A stretch of 64,000 nt of DNA, taken from NCBI RefSeq assembly GCF_011682175.1, contig NZ_WHJG01000016.1, positions 62,001 to 126,000 on the forward strand, written 5' to 3'. This DNA comes from Massilia frigida (GTDB lineage Bacteria > Pseudomonadota > Gammaproteobacteria > Burkholderiales > Burkholderiaceae_D). The position numbers and the translations under genes were made by a program. Below the pieces are notes generated by a model. It saw nothing but the letters and a program-made list of their open reading frames with translations. It was not told the DNA's origin and did no database searches. Position 1 is the stretch's first letter. The number at the start of each line of letters is the position of its first letter. Positions 1-9,070 of the stretch are shown in pieces.

Positions 1-194
1 GCTACTTCGCGGATGAACTGGAGCGCTTCAAGGTATTGGAAAGCGACGGCCTGGTGACCATCGGCCCCGAATGGCTCAGCGTGACGCCGAAAGGGCGCTT
101 CCTGATCCGCAACGTGTGCATGGTGTTCGACCGCTACCTTCAGCAGGCCGCTCCGGTGCCGCGCGGGTCGATCTCCTATTCGCGGACGATCTGA
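1..194 (+). CDS. hemN: Oxygen-independent coproporphyrinogen III oxidase, C-terminal fragment
   Basis: Only the last 63 codons are in the window; the reading frame begins at base 3 and the gene runs off the left edge. The visible end contains LSVTPKGRFLIRNVCMVFDRY, which matches the conserved C-terminal 'T.kGR.LIRN.cM.FD.YL' of HemN, the radical-SAM enzyme that decarboxylates coproporphyrinogen III to protoporphyrinogen IX without oxygen. It lies just upstream of the cbb3 oxidase assembly genes and is followed after 10 bp by a GTG-started membrane gene, so it probably belongs to the same low-oxygen haem/oxidase transcription unit. The radical-SAM cysteines lie outside the window and cannot be checked. 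Confidence 0.88.
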   Translation, partial: YFADELERFKVLESDGLVTIGPEWLSVTPKGRFLIRNVCMVFDRYLQQAAPVPRGSISYSRTI

Positions 195-204
195 CGGGGC
201 AGGC

Positions 205-969
205 GTGAGCGTATTGAACCTGGTTCCGGTATTCACGGTGGGCCTGCTCGGCAGCGTCCACTGTGTCGGCATGTGCGGCGGGATCGTCAGCGCGTTTTCA
301 TCCGTGCCTGCGGCCAGCGCCGCGGCGCGGCCGTTTCCGGTTGCCGTCATGACCGTGCGCGCCCCGGCCGAAGGCGCACTGCGCGTGCTGGCCTATAACA
401 CGGGCCGCATCGGCAGCTACATGCTGGCCGGCGCGCTGGCCGGTGGCCTGGCGGGCGGTGCGCGCACCCTGGCCGGGCTGACCGCCCTGCAAGCGGGCGG
501 CTACTGGCTGGCCAACCTGATGCTGGTGATCCTCGGCCTGTACCTGATGGACGCCTGGCGCGGCCTGGCGGCACTGGAAACGCTGGGGCAGGGCCTGTGG
601 CAGCGCGCGCGCGCACTGATGCGCTACATCATGCCGCTCGATCATCCGCTCAAGATGCTGGCGCTGGGCGCCCTGTGGGGCTGGCTGCCGTGCGGGATGG
701 TATACAGTATGCTGATGACAGCCATGTTTACCGGATCCGGCGCCGAGGGCGCGATCGTGATGCTGGCCTTTGGGCTGGGCACCTTGCCGATGCTGCTGGC
801 CATGGGCATGGCGGGCGAGCGCCTGCGCGCGGCGCTGCAACAGCGCGCGGTGCGCATTGCTGCCGGCACCCTGGTGCTGGCATTCGGCCTTTTGGGCCTT
901 GCGCGCGCCGCCATGGGCGGGCAGGCCGGCTGGCTCGACGCGCTGTGCATCACGGGAGGCGTGCATTGA
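205..969 (+). CDS. Sulfite exporter TauE/SafE-family membrane protein (cbb3/copper cluster type)
   Basis: This 254-residue protein has about six predicted membrane segments. The N-terminal stretch GLLGSVHCVGMCGGIVSAF and the later WGWLPCGMVYSML are the two Cys-containing signature repeats of SafE-type proteins found next to ccoI/ccoS. Members in this context are thought to help copper handling for cbb3 oxidase, although the name comes from sulfite exporters. The start is GTG, 10 bp after hemN. Its stop overlaps the TTG start of ccoI (TTGA), which indicates translational coupling. The family is clear; the transported substrate is not shown by sequence. Confidence 0.85.
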   Translation: MSVLNLVPVFTVGLLGSVHCVGMCGGIVSAFSSVPAASAAARPFPVAVMTVRAPAEGALRVLAYNTGRIGSYMLAGALAGGLAGGARTLAGLTALQAGGYWLANLMLVILGLYLMDAWRGLAALETLGQGLWQRARALMRYIMPLDHPLKMLALGALWGWLPCGMVYSMLMTAMFTGSGAEGAIVMLAFGLGTLPMLLAMGMAGERLRAALQQRAVRIAAGTLVLAFGLLGLARAAMGGQAGWLDALCITGGVH

Positions 970-3380
970 GCGCGCAGCCATTCGCCGCCGCGTGCTTCCA
1001 CTGCGGGCTGCCGGTGGCCTTGGGTAGCAGCTGGTCGGTGCGCATCGATGGCGCGCCGCGCCCGATGTGCTGCCCGGGCTGCGAAGCGGTCGCGCAAGGC
1101 ATCGTCGAGGCCGGCCTGGCCGACTACTACCGCACCCGCAGCGTGTTCGCCGACCGCGCCGAGGGCGTCGACCTGGTGCCGCCCGAGCTGGCGCTGTACG
1201 ACAGCGCTACTGCCGCCACTGCCGCCACGGCCGGCGAGGCGCGCGAAGGCGTGTTTTCGCTTGACGGCATCCGCTGCGCCGCCTGCGTGTGGCTGATCGA
1301 ACGGCGCCTGGCGCGCCTGCCGGGCGTGCGCGAAGCCCAGGTCAACGTGGCCACCGAGCGGCTGCACATGACATGGGACGCTGCGCTGTGCAAACCAAGC
1401 GACATCGTCCAGGCCCTGCGCGGCATCGGCTACACCGCCTATCCCTACCAAGCCGCGCAGCACGGCGCCCAGCTCGAACGTCACCGCAAAAAGCAGTTCC
1501 GCCAGCTGTTCGTGGCCGGCCTGTCGATGATGCAGGTGATGATGTACGCGCTGCCGGCCTACATTGCCGACGAGGGCACCATGGACGCGCCGATGGCGGC
1601 GCTGATGCAGTGGGCCTCGCTGCTGCTGACCATTCCGGCGGTGCTGTATTCGGCCCAGCCGTTTTTCCGCGGGGCGTGGGCCAGCCTGCGCGCGCGCATG
1701 CCGGGCATGGACTTGCCGGTGGCGATCGGCATCGGCGCCGCTTTCGGCGCGAGCGTGCTGGCCACCCTGCGCGGCAGCGGCGAGGTATACTACGACTCGG
1801 TGACAATGTTCATCTTCCTGCTGCTGGCCAGCCGCTATCTCGAACAAATGGCACGCCGCAAGGCCGCGCGCGCGCTGGAAGACTTGCAGCGCGCCTTGCC
1901 GGCGTCGGCCCAGCGGCTCTCCAAGTGGCCCGGCTCGCGCCAGGCTACCATGGTGGCCGCCGCCAGCCTGGCCGAGGGCGACGTGATCCTGGTCGAACCG
2001 GGCAGCGCGGTCGCGGCCGACGGCATCATCCTCGAAGGGTATACCGATGTCGACCTGGCGCTGTTGACGGGCGAAAGCCGCGCGCAGGCACGGGTGCCGG
2101 GCGACGAACTGCCAGGCGGCGCCATTAACACCACCCAGGCCATCGTGCTGCGCGTGACCCGCGTGGCCAGCGACAGCACCCTGGCGCGCCTGGTCAAGCT
2201 GGTGGAAAAAGCCGGCCAGGGCAAGCCGCGGATCGCCCAGTGGGCCGACCAGGTGGCCGCCTGGTTCGTGGTGGGGCTACTGCTGCTGACAGTGGCGGTC
2301 TTTATCGGCTGGCAACTGGTTGACCCGGCGCGCGCCTGGCAGGTGGCGATCGCGGTGCTGGTGGTGTCGTGCCCGTGCGCGCTGTCACTGGCCACGCCGA
2401 CCGCGCTGGCCGCCGCCACCGATGCGCTGGTGCGGCGCGGCGTGCTGGTGGTGCAGCCGCACGTGCTCGAAACGCTGCAGCGCGCGACCCATATCGTGTT
2501 CGACAAGACCGGCACCCTGACCGAGGGCCGGCCGGTGCTGCGCCACGTGGAGCCGCTGGCCGGCCTCACCGCCGCGCGTTGCCTGCAAGTGGCCGCGGCG
2601 CTGGAGGCGGGCAGCGCCCATCCGCTGGCGCTGGCGATCCGCACCGCCGGCGCGGATGGCGGCCTGCGTGCGGACCAGCTGCACAGCGAAGCGGGGCAGG
2701 GGGTGGAAGGCGTCGTCGACGGCGTGCGCTATCACCTCGGGCGGGACGGCTACGCGGGCGCGGCCCCGGTGGCGGTCTGGCCCGATGTGAGCAACGTCTA
2801 CCTGGGCGCCAACGGCATCGTGCTGGCGCGCTTCGAGCTGGCCGACGCGCTGCGCGCCGATGCGCCCGAGGTGGTGCGGCGCTTCCGCGCGCGTGGCCAG
2901 ACCGTCATTCTATTGAGCGGCGACGACCAGGCGGTGGTCAGCCGCACCGGCGCCGCGCTCGGCATCGACACCGCCATCGGCCAGCAGCTGCCGGAGCAGA
3001 AGCTGGCCTACGTGCAGCAGCTGCAAGCGGCGGGCGCGGTGGTGGCGATGGTCGGCGACGGCATCAACGATGCCGCTGTGCTGCGCGCGGCCGATGTCTC
3101 GTTCGCCATGGGCGGCGGGGCCGCGCTGGCCCAGCTCAGCGCCGACTGCGTGCTGTTGTCAAACCGCCTGGCGGCGCTGGACGATGCCGCCACAGGCGCG
3201 GCGCGCGCGCTCAGGATCATTCGCCAGAACTTGGCCTGGGCCAGCGTCTACAACTGCGTGGCGATTCCTGCGGCCGCCTTTGGCCTGATCAATCCGTGGC
3301 TGTCGGCGGCCGGCATGTCGCTCAGTTCCGCCGTGGTTGTCATTAACGCACTGCGCCTGCGGCGCATGAAGGCCGCCTGA
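966..3380 (+). CDS. ccoI: Copper-translocating P1B-type ATPase for cbb3 oxidase assembly (CcoI/FixI)
   Basis: This 804-residue pump supplies copper for assembly of the CcoN Cu(B) centre. In order it shows an N-terminal CxxC pair (CFHCG near residue 10, CCPGC near 35), an HMA domain with CAAC near residue 103, the TGES loop near 367, the membrane CPC motif near 467, the phosphorylated DKTGT near 512 and GDGINDA near 697. Translation can be extended upstream to 597, but that part only reads the SafE gene in another frame. The TTG at 966, overlapping the preceding stop as TTGA, gives the expected FixI N-terminus. The next gene, ccoS, starts at the base after the stop. Confidence 0.93.
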   Translation: MSAQPFAAACFHCGLPVALGSSWSVRIDGAPRPMCCPGCEAVAQGIVEAGLADYYRTRSVFADRAEGVDLVPPELALYDSATAATAATAGEAREGVFSLDGIRCAACVWLIERRLARLPGVREAQVNVATERLHMTWDAALCKPSDIVQALRGIGYTAYPYQAAQHGAQLERHRKKQFRQLFVAGLSMMQVMMYALPAYIADEGTMDAPMAALMQWASLLLTIPAVLYSAQPFFRGAWASLRARMPGMDLPVAIGIGAAFGASVLATLRGSGEVYYDSVTMFIFLLLASRYLEQMARRKAARALEDLQRALPASAQRLSKWPGSRQATMVAAASLAEGDVILVEPGSAVAADGIILEGYTDVDLALLTGESRAQARVPGDELPGGAINTTQAIVLRVTRVASDSTLARLVKLVEKAGQGKPRIAQWADQVAAWFVVGLLLLTVAVFIGWQLVDPARAWQVAIAVLVVSCPCALSLATPTALAAATDALVRRGVLVVQPHVLETLQRATHIVFDKTGTLTEGRPVLRHVEPLAGLTAARCLQVAAALEAGSAHPLALAIRTAGADGGLRADQLHSEAGQGVEGVVDGVRYHLGRDGYAGAAPVAVWPDVSNVYLGANGIVLARFELADALRADAPEVVRRFRARGQTVILLSGDDQAVVSRTGAALGIDTAIGQQLPEQKLAYVQQLQAAGAVVAMVGDGINDAAVLRAADVSFAMGGGAALAQLSADCVLLSNRLAALDDAATGAARALRIIRQNLAWASVYNCVAIPAAAFGLINPWLSAAGMSLSSAVVVINALRLRRMKAA

Positions 3381-3557
3381 ATGGAAGCCTTGTATTTGCT
3401 GGTCCCCTTGAGCGTGTTCATCGTCGTGCTGGCGGTGTGGGTGTTTTTTGGGGCGGCCGACAGCGGCCAGTTCGACGACCTCGATGGTCCCGGCATGCGC
3501 ATCCTGCTCGACGACGAGGACCCTGCCGAGAAAGCCCCACGCAACGATCTTGCATGA
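3381..3557 (+). CDS. ccoS: cbb3 oxidase maturation protein CcoS
   Basis: This 58-residue protein begins [20 protein letters not shown], a single membrane helix, followed by [21 protein letters not shown], the conserved 'W.v..GQFdDld.pa..iL' signature of CcoS. CcoS is needed for insertion of the haem b and Cu(B) cofactors into cbb3 oxidase. Its ATG follows the ccoI stop codon with no gap, as in most ccoGHIS clusters. It is the last gene before the promoter region of the structural ccoNOQP genes. Confidence 0.92.
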   Translation: MEALYLLVPLSVFIVVLAVWVFFGAADSGQFDDLDGPGMRILLDDEDPAEKAPRNDLA

Positions 3558-3568
3558 TTCCGGCGTTT

Positions 3569-3582
3569 TTGATTCACATCAA
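3569..3582 (+). promoter_or_regulatory. FNR/ANR box upstream of ccoN
   Basis: The sequence TTGAT-TCAC-ATCAA is a perfect match to the FNR/ANR consensus TTGAT-N4-ATCAA. It lies 77 bp upstream of the ccoN start, in the 88-bp gap after ccoS, where anaerobic activation of ccoNOQP is expected. An FNR-type regulator is encoded in this window at 10237–11004, so a direct regulatory link is likely. Confidence 0.9.
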
Positions 3583-3645
3583 GGATTTTTGATCCCCAGA
3601 AATTTACTCTTCTGCTGTCATCGTTGCATTCTCAGGAGAGCCTTT

Positions 3646-5073
3646 GTGGACAGAGCTTTAAATTACAACAACAAGATCGTCAGATACTTTACGATCGCCA
3701 CCGTCTTTTGGGGCGTTATCGGCATGCTGGTCGGCGTGTTCATCGCCGCGCAGCTGGCCTGGCCGGCCCTCAATTTTGACATCGCCTGGCTAAGTTACGG
3801 GCGCCTGCGTCCGCTGCATACCAACGCTGTCATTTTCGCATTCGGCATCAACGGCCTGTTTGCGACCTCGTACTGGGTGGTGCAGCGCACCTGCCAGGTG
3901 CGCCTGTTCTCGGACACGCTGGCCATGATCACCTTCTGGGGCTGGCAAGCGATCCTGGTGCTGGCCACTATCACGCTGCCGATGGGCTTCACGCGCGGCA
4001 AGGAGTACGCCGAGCTGGAATGGCCGATCGCGCTGCTGATCACGGTGGTCTGGGTGATCTACGCGATCGTCTTCTTCGGCACCATCGTCAAGCGCAAGGT
4101 CAAGCACATCTACGTGGCCAACTGGTTCTTCGGCGGCTACATCCTGGCCGTGGCGATCCTCCACATCGTCAACGGCGCGGTCATGCCGGCGTCGTTCTGG
4201 AAGTCCTACTCGGCCTACGCCGGCGTGCAGGACGCGATGATTCAATGGTGGTACGGCCATAACGCGGTCGGCTTCATCCTCACCGCCGGCTACCTGGGCA
4301 TGGTGTACTACTTCATTCCGAAACAGGCCGAGCGCCCGGTGTACTCGTACCGCCTGTCGATCGTCCACTTCTGGGCCCTGATCTTCACCTACATGTGGGC
4401 GGGACCGCATCACCTGCACTACACCGCGCTGCCCGACTGGACCCAATCGATCGGCATGGTGTTCTCGCTGATCCTGCTGGCGCCATCGTGGGGCGGGATG
4501 ATCAACGGGATCATGACCCTGTCGGGCGCCTGGCACAAGCTGCGTTCGGACCCGATCCTTAAATTCCTGATCGTGTCGCTGTCGTTCTACGGTATCGCCA
4601 CTTTTGAGGGCCCGATGATGTCGATCAAGACCATCAACGCGCTGTCGCACTACACCGACTGGACCGTCGCCCACGTGCACGCCGGCGCCTTGGGCTGGGT
4701 CGGATTCATCACCATGGGCTCGATCTATTACCTGATCCCGCGCCTGTCGGGCAAGACCGAGATGTGGAGCGTGCGCCTGATCGATACCCACTTCTGGGTC
4801 GCGACCATCGGCATCGTGCTGTACATCTCGTCGATGTGGATTGCCGGCGTGATGCAGGGCTTGATGTGGCGCGCCGTGAACAGCGACGGCACCCTGACCT
4901 ACACCTTCGTGGAAGGCGTCAAGGCGACCTATCCGTACTACGTGATTCGCGTCGGCGGCGGCTTGCTGTACCTGACCGGCATGCTGCTGATGGCCTATAA
5001 CACGTACCGGACGATGCGCAGCACTGTCAGCGAAGACGCGCGCATTCCCACCCTTTTACCTGCACACGCCTGA
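3646..5073 (+). CDS. ccoN: cbb3-type cytochrome c oxidase subunit I (CcoN)
   Basis: This 475-residue integral membrane protein is the catalytic subunit, which reduces oxygen at the haem b3–Cu(B) site. It has about 12 helices and the family's histidine-bearing segments: [41 protein letters not shown] and [14 protein letters not shown]. The frame is open well upstream, but the GTG at 3646 has a Shine-Dalgarno AGGAG seven bases before it and gives the usual N-terminus ([15 protein letters not shown]) and family length. ccoO follows after 14 bp. Confidence 0.96.
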   Translation: MDRALNYNNKIVRYFTIATVFWGVIGMLVGVFIAAQLAWPALNFDIAWLSYGRLRPLHTNAVIFAFGINGLFATSYWVVQRTCQVRLFSDTLAMITFWGWQAILVLATITLPMGFTRGKEYAELEWPIALLITVVWVIYAIVFFGTIVKRKVKHIYVANWFFGGYILAVAILHIVNGAVMPASFWKSYSAYAGVQDAMIQWWYGHNAVGFILTAGYLGMVYYFIPKQAERPVYSYRLSIVHFWALIFTYMWAGPHHLHYTALPDWTQSIGMVFSLILLAPSWGGMINGIMTLSGAWHKLRSDPILKFLIVSLSFYGIATFEGPMMSIKTINALSHYTDWTVAHVHAGALGWVGFITMGSIYYLIPRLSGKTEMWSVRLIDTHFWVATIGIVLYISSMWIAGVMQGLMWRAVNSDGTLTYTFVEGVKATYPYYVIRVGGGLLYLTGMLLMAYNTYRTMRSTVSEDARIPTLLPAHA

Positions 5074-5087
5074 TTTCGGAGCTTGTA

Positions 5088-5702
5088 ATGAAATTTTCAC
5101 ATGAATTAATCGAGAAGAATCCCTGGCTGCTGATCGGACTGGTTTTACTGGTTGTTTCCTTCGGCGGGCTGGTGGAAATCGTTCCCCTGTTCTTCCAAAA
5201 GTCGACCACCGAGCCGGTGGCCGGCCTGAAACCGTATTCGGCGCTGCGCCTGGTGGGCCGCGACATCTATGTGCGTGAAGGCTGCTACAACTGCCACTCG
5301 CAGATGATCCGTCCGTTCCGCGCCGAGACCGAGCGCTATGGCCACTACTCGGTGGCCGGTGAATTCGTCTACGACCGGCCGTTCCAGTGGGGTTCCAAGC
5401 GCACCGGCCCGGACCTGGCGCGCGTCGGTGGCCGCTACAGCGACGAATGGCACCGCACCCACCTGGACAATCCGCGCGACGTGGTACCGGAATCGAACAT
5501 GCCGGGCTATCCGTGGCTGGCCAAGACCAAGCTGGTGCCGGCCGAGGTGATTCCGAAAATGCGCGCCCTGCAGCGCCTGTCCACGCCCTACACGGAAGAA
5601 GACATCGCCCAGGCGCCGGCCACGCTGGCCGACAAGACCGAACAGGATGCCCTGATCGCCTATTTGCAGGGCCTCGGCATCCAGATCAAGACGAGGAACT
5701 GA
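5088..5702 (+). CDS. ccoO: cbb3-type cytochrome c oxidase subunit II (CcoO)
   Basis: This 204-residue membrane-anchored monohaem cytochrome c carries electrons to CcoN. An N-terminal membrane segment ([20 protein letters not shown]) anchors it, and the haem c site CYNCH lies near residues 65–69 within the conserved [18 protein letters not shown] Shine-Dalgarno GGAG precedes the ATG by six bases. The stop is separated from the ccoQ start by one base. Confidence 0.96.
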   Translation: MKFSHELIEKNPWLLIGLVLLVVSFGGLVEIVPLFFQKSTTEPVAGLKPYSALRLVGRDIYVREGCYNCHSQMIRPFRAETERYGHYSVAGEFVYDRPFQWGSKRTGPDLARVGGRYSDEWHRTHLDNPRDVVPESNMPGYPWLAKTKLVPAEVIPKMRALQRLSTPYTEEDIAQAPATLADKTEQDALIAYLQGLGIQIKTRN

Positions 5703-5703
5703 C

Positions 5704-5886
5704 ATGGCAATCGAACATATTTTTGACAGCGCGAGCAGCATCATGACCGTCATCAGCTTCACCACCTTCCTCGGCATCTTGCTGTGGACCTTCGTCCTCA
5801 AGGGCGGCAAGGACTTCGAGACGCAGGCGGCGCTGCCGTTCGCGGACGACGTTGCCGAGCACGCGCGGGAGAGCGGTCATGGCTGA
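5704..5886 (+). CDS. ccoQ: cbb3-type cytochrome oxidase subunit CcoQ/FixQ
   Basis: This 60-residue protein has one membrane helix (IMTVISFTTFLGILLWTFVL) and a short cytoplasmic tail, the normal architecture of FixQ/CcoQ, which stabilises the interaction of CcoP with CcoNO. It lies between ccoO and ccoP as in canonical ccoNOQP operons. Its last eight bases overlap the ccoP start (ATGGCTGA), so the two are probably translationally coupled. Confidence 0.92.
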   Translation: MAIEHIFDSASSIMTVISFTTFLGILLWTFVLKGGKDFETQAALPFADDVAEHARESGHG

Positions 5887-6823
5887 TTTCACCAGCGGTT
5901 TCTGGGACCTGTACATCATCGTCATCACGGTGCTGGCGATTCTCGGCTGCGGCGTGCTGCTGTGGTCCCAGTCGACCCACAAGGTCGAACCGGGCAGCGA
6001 CGGCACCACCGGCCACGTGTGGGACGAAAACCTGACCGAACTCAATACCCCGCTGCCGCGCTGGTGGATGTGGCTGTTCTACATCACCATCGTGTTCGCG
6101 CTGGTCTACCTGGTGCTGTACCCGGGGCTGGGCAGCTACGCCGGCAAGTTGGGCTGGAAGTCGAGCGGCGAATATCAGCAGGAACTGGCCAAGGCCGATG
6201 CCGACTACGGTCCCCTGTTCGCCAAGTACGCCAGCGAGGACCTGAAGGCGGTGGCGGCCGACCCGCAGGCGCACGCGATCGGCGAGCGCATGTTCCTGAC
6301 CTACTGCGCGCAGTGCCACGGCTCCGACGCGCGCGGCAACAAGGGCTATCCCGACCTGACCGACAAGGATTGGCTGCATGGCGGCGCGCCATCGGTAATC
6401 AAGGAAACCATCATGAAGGGCCGTACCGGCATGATGCCGCCGATGGGCGCGGCGGTCGGCTCGGAAGCCGATATCGAAAACGTGGCGCACTACGTCAAGA
6501 GCCTGTCCGGGCTGACCGCCGATCCGATCAAGGTCTCCTTCGGCAAGTCCAAGTTCGGCGCCTGCATCGCCTGCCACGGCGCCGGCGGCGTCGGCAACCA
6601 GGCACTGGGCGCGCCCAACCTGTCCGACAAGGTCTGGCTGTACGGCGGCAGCGCCGAGACGATCATGGAAACGATCCGCAAGGGCCGTACCAACACTATG
6701 CCGTCGTTCCACGAGTTCCTGGGCGAAGCCAAGGTGCACGTGCTGGCCGCCTATGTATGGAGCCTGTCCAACGATCCGGCGCCAGCGAACCTGGCAGTGG
6801 CGCCGGGGGTGGCGCAAAAATGA
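5879..6823 (+). CDS. ccoP: cbb3-type cytochrome c oxidase subunit III, dihaem (CcoP)
   Basis: This 314-residue membrane-bound dihaem cytochrome c accepts electrons for the oxidase. It has two N-terminal membrane segments, near residues 8–28 and 60–80, and haem c motifs CAQCH near 143–147 and CIACH near 229–233, each followed by a methionine-containing ligand region (GMMPPMG, TNTMPSF). The ATG at 5879 lies inside the end of ccoQ. The stop overlaps the ATG of ccoG (ATGA). The length is typical for betaproteobacterial CcoP. Confidence 0.95.
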   Translation: MADFTSGFWDLYIIVITVLAILGCGVLLWSQSTHKVEPGSDGTTGHVWDENLTELNTPLPRWWMWLFYITIVFALVYLVLYPGLGSYAGKLGWKSSGEYQQELAKADADYGPLFAKYASEDLKAVAADPQAHAIGERMFLTYCAQCHGSDARGNKGYPDLTDKDWLHGGAPSVIKETIMKGRTGMMPPMGAAVGSEADIENVAHYVKSLSGLTADPIKVSFGKSKFGACIACHGAGGVGNQALGAPNLSDKVWLYGGSAETIMETIRKGRTNTMPSFHEFLGEAKVHVLAAYVWSLSNDPAPANLAVAPGVAQK

Positions 6824-8223
6824 GCGAGGCCGCCAGCAAGCCGGTTGTGATCCGGATGTATGCCGCGCGCGAGGAAATCTACCCGCGCGAAGCAAAGGGG
6901 CGCTATGCCAGCTTGCGCTGGGCGTGCGTGTGGATCACCCAGATCGTGTTCTACGGCTTGCCGTGGCTGAACTGGAACGGCCGCCAGGCGGTCCTGTTCG
7001 ACCTCGGGGCGCGCAAGTTCTACATCTTCGGCATGGTGCTGTGGCCGCAGGACTTCATCTACCTGGCGGCGCTGCTGATCATCGCCGCCTACCTGCTGTT
7101 TCTCGTCACCGCCATCGCGGGACGGGTGTGGTGCGGCTTCGCCTGTCCGCAGACGGTCTACACCGAGATTTTCATGTGGATCGAACGCAAGATCGAAGGC
7201 GCGCGCAGCGCCCGCATCCGCCTCGACCGCCAGCCCTGGACTGCCGACAAGCTGGCCAGGAAGAGCGCCAAGCACCTTGCCTGGGGCGTGGTGGCGCTGT
7301 TTACCGGCTTTAGCTTCGTGGCCTATTTTGCTCCGGTGCGCTCGCTGATGGCCAATATCGGCGCCTTCGCGCTGGGACCGTGGGAATGGTTCTGGATCGG
7401 CTTTTATGCCTTCGCCACCTACGGCAACGCCGGCTGGCTGCGCGAGCAGGTGTGCAAATATATGTGCCCGTATGCGCGCTTCCAGAGCGCCATGTTCGAC
7501 AAGGACACCCTGATCGTCACCTACGACCAGGAACGCGGCGAGCCGCGCGGCGCGCTCAATCCCAAGGCCACGGCGGAGGAATCCAAGGCCAAGGGCGATT
7601 GCATCGACTGTAATATGTGCGTGCAGGTGTGCCCGACCGGGATCGACATCCGCAAGGGCTTGCAGTACGAATGCATCGGCTGCGCCGCCTGCGTGGATGC
7701 CTGCAACGGCGTGATGGACAAGATCGACCTGGCGCGCGGGCTGATTCGCTACTCGACCGATAACGCGATGGATAAAAAATGGTCGGCCAGGCGCATCGGC
7801 CAGCGTATCCTGCGCACCCGGGTGCTGATCTATACCGGGCTGCTGGTGCTGATCGTGGCCGGTTTCGGCACCGCGCTGGCGCTGCGCACCCCGCTCAAGC
7901 TCGATGTGATCCGCGACCGCGGCTCGATGGGGCGCGAAGTGGGCGACGGCATGATCGAAAACGTGTACCGCCTGCAGATCATGAATACCGCCGAGACCGG
8001 GCATACTTTCCGCATCAAGGTGTCGGGCATCGATTCGGTGCGGCTGGCGACACCCGACCAAGCGGTGCTCGATGGCGCCAGCACGCGCGCGGTGCCGGTG
8101 CGGGTGCAGGTCCAGCGCAGCGCGGCGGCGCCCGGCTCGAACCACATCGAGTTCGAACTGACGGCGGTGGACGACGCGTCGCTCAGCGTGCGTGAAAAAG
8201 CCGTGTTCATCGTGCCAAAATAA
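6820..8223 (+). CDS. ccoG: Cytochrome c oxidase accessory protein CcoG (RdxA/FixG)
   Basis: This 467-residue polytopic iron–sulfur protein is implicated in reducing Cu(II) for cbb3 assembly. It shows membrane segments with GRVWCGFACPQTVYTE near residue 100, and two ferredoxin-type clusters: CIDCNMCVQVCP near 261 and CIGCAACVDAC near 285. After a further membrane helix near 330–350, a C-terminal Ig-like (FixG) domain ends in ...SVREKAVFIVPK. The ATG at 6820 overlaps the ccoP stop. Confidence 0.94.
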   Translation: MSEAASKPVVIRMYAAREEIYPREAKGRYASLRWACVWITQIVFYGLPWLNWNGRQAVLFDLGARKFYIFGMVLWPQDFIYLAALLIIAAYLLFLVTAIAGRVWCGFACPQTVYTEIFMWIERKIEGARSARIRLDRQPWTADKLARKSAKHLAWGVVALFTGFSFVAYFAPVRSLMANIGAFALGPWEWFWIGFYAFATYGNAGWLREQVCKYMCPYARFQSAMFDKDTLIVTYDQERGEPRGALNPKATAEESKAKGDCIDCNMCVQVCPTGIDIRKGLQYECIGCAACVDACNGVMDKIDLARGLIRYSTDNAMDKKWSARRIGQRILRTRVLIYTGLLVLIVAGFGTALALRTPLKLDVIRDRGSMGREVGDGMIENVYRLQIMNTAETGHTFRIKVSGIDSVRLATPDQAVLDGASTRAVPVRVQVQRSAAAPGSNHIEFELTAVDDASLSVREKAVFIVPK

Positions 8224-8242
8224 AGCAAACAAGGAGACCCGC

Positions 8243-8776
8243 ATGCAAACCGCCTCACCCCTGACTCCCTCCATCGGCCCGTGGTACAAGCACCGCTGGC
8301 CATGGCTCCTGATGCTCGGCCCCGCGCTGGTGGTGGTGGCCGGCGTCAATCTCGGCTTCGTCGCCTGGCGCGGCCAGGATGCGATGGTGGTGGACGACTA
8401 CTACAAGCAGGGCAAGGCCATCAACCAGGACTTGCGGCGCGACCGCGTGGCCAGCGCCATGCGCCTGTCGTTCAGCGCGGCCTACGATCCGGCCACGGAA
8501 AAGCTGGCGGGGACCTTGAGCAGCGGCGGGCAAGCCCTGGCGGCGCCGTTCAGCATCCACCTGGCGCACGCCACCCAGCCGCAGAAAGACCGCAAGCTGG
8601 ACGTGATTCCGGATGCGGCGGGCCACTTTTCGGTGGCGCTGCCGCTGCTGGAGCGGGCACGCTGGCAGGTGGTGGTCGAAGGCGGCAAGCGTGACTGGCG
8701 CCTGGCTGCGGCCTGGCACTGGCCGCGCCAGCAGGCGCTGGCGATCGACGCCGACGCCCCGGCCGTTGCGCGCTGA
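8243..8776 (+). CDS. ccoH: FixH/CcoH family cbb3 oxidase assembly protein
   Basis: This 177-residue protein has a short cytoplasmic start, one membrane helix (WPWLLMLGPALVVVAGVNLGF) and a periplasmic domain opening with VVDDYYKQGKAINQDLRRD, the FixH signature. FixH/CcoH is a single-pass protein that stays attached to the assembling cbb3 complex. AGGAG precedes the ATG by six bases, and the frame upstream of this start only overlaps ccoG. The gene follows ccoG after 19 bp. Confidence 0.92.
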   Translation: MQTASPLTPSIGPWYKHRWPWLLMLGPALVVVAGVNLGFVAWRGQDAMVVDDYYKQGKAINQDLRRDRVASAMRLSFSAAYDPATEKLAGTLSSGGQALAAPFSIHLAHATQPQKDRKLDVIPDAAGHFSVALPLLERARWQVVVEGGKRDWRLAAAWHWPRQQALAIDADAPAVAR

Positions 8777-8791
8777 CAGGGGGGAGGGTAG

Positions 8792-9025
8792 ATGCGACTT
8801 GCGATGAAAGTATTGTGGCCCGCCTTCCTGGCGGCGATGCTGGCCGAAGGCTGCTTCTTTGCGCTGTTCGACCCGCGCGAAGCGCTGCACGTGGGCGAGC
8901 TGGCACTGACGCCGATGGCGGTGTACACCATCGGCTTTTTCTTTTTCTGGACCTTTTGCGCGCTGGCCAGCATGCTGACCTACTATCTGCTGGTGGTGCC
9001 GGACGATCCGCATCCGCCGTTCTAG
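8792..9025 (+). CDS. Small two-helix membrane protein at the end of the cco cluster, function unknown
   Basis: This 77-residue protein has two hydrophobic segments: one near residues 6–24 (VLWPAFLAAMLAEGCFFAL) and a very aromatic one near 43–67 (VYTIGFFFFWTFCALASML). A purine-rich GGGGGGAGGG lies just upstream of the ATG. It begins 15 bp after ccoH in the same direction, so it is almost certainly co-transcribed with the oxidase assembly genes. I do not recognise a named family. Its position suggests a local accessory factor for cbb3 oxidase, which is inference only. Confidence 0.75.
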   Translation: MRLAMKVLWPAFLAAMLAEGCFFALFDPREALHVGELALTPMAVYTIGFFFFWTFCALASMLTYYLLVVPDDPHPPF

Positions 9026-9070
9026 CCAGGATATGCCGTGCGCCTTGGCACGGCGCACAACCTGGCCGGG

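Noticed and set aside
597-965. Upstream extension of the ccoI frame.
   Set aside because: The region encodes the SafE-type protein in another frame, and the ccoI N-terminal CxxC motif begins right after the TTG at 966.
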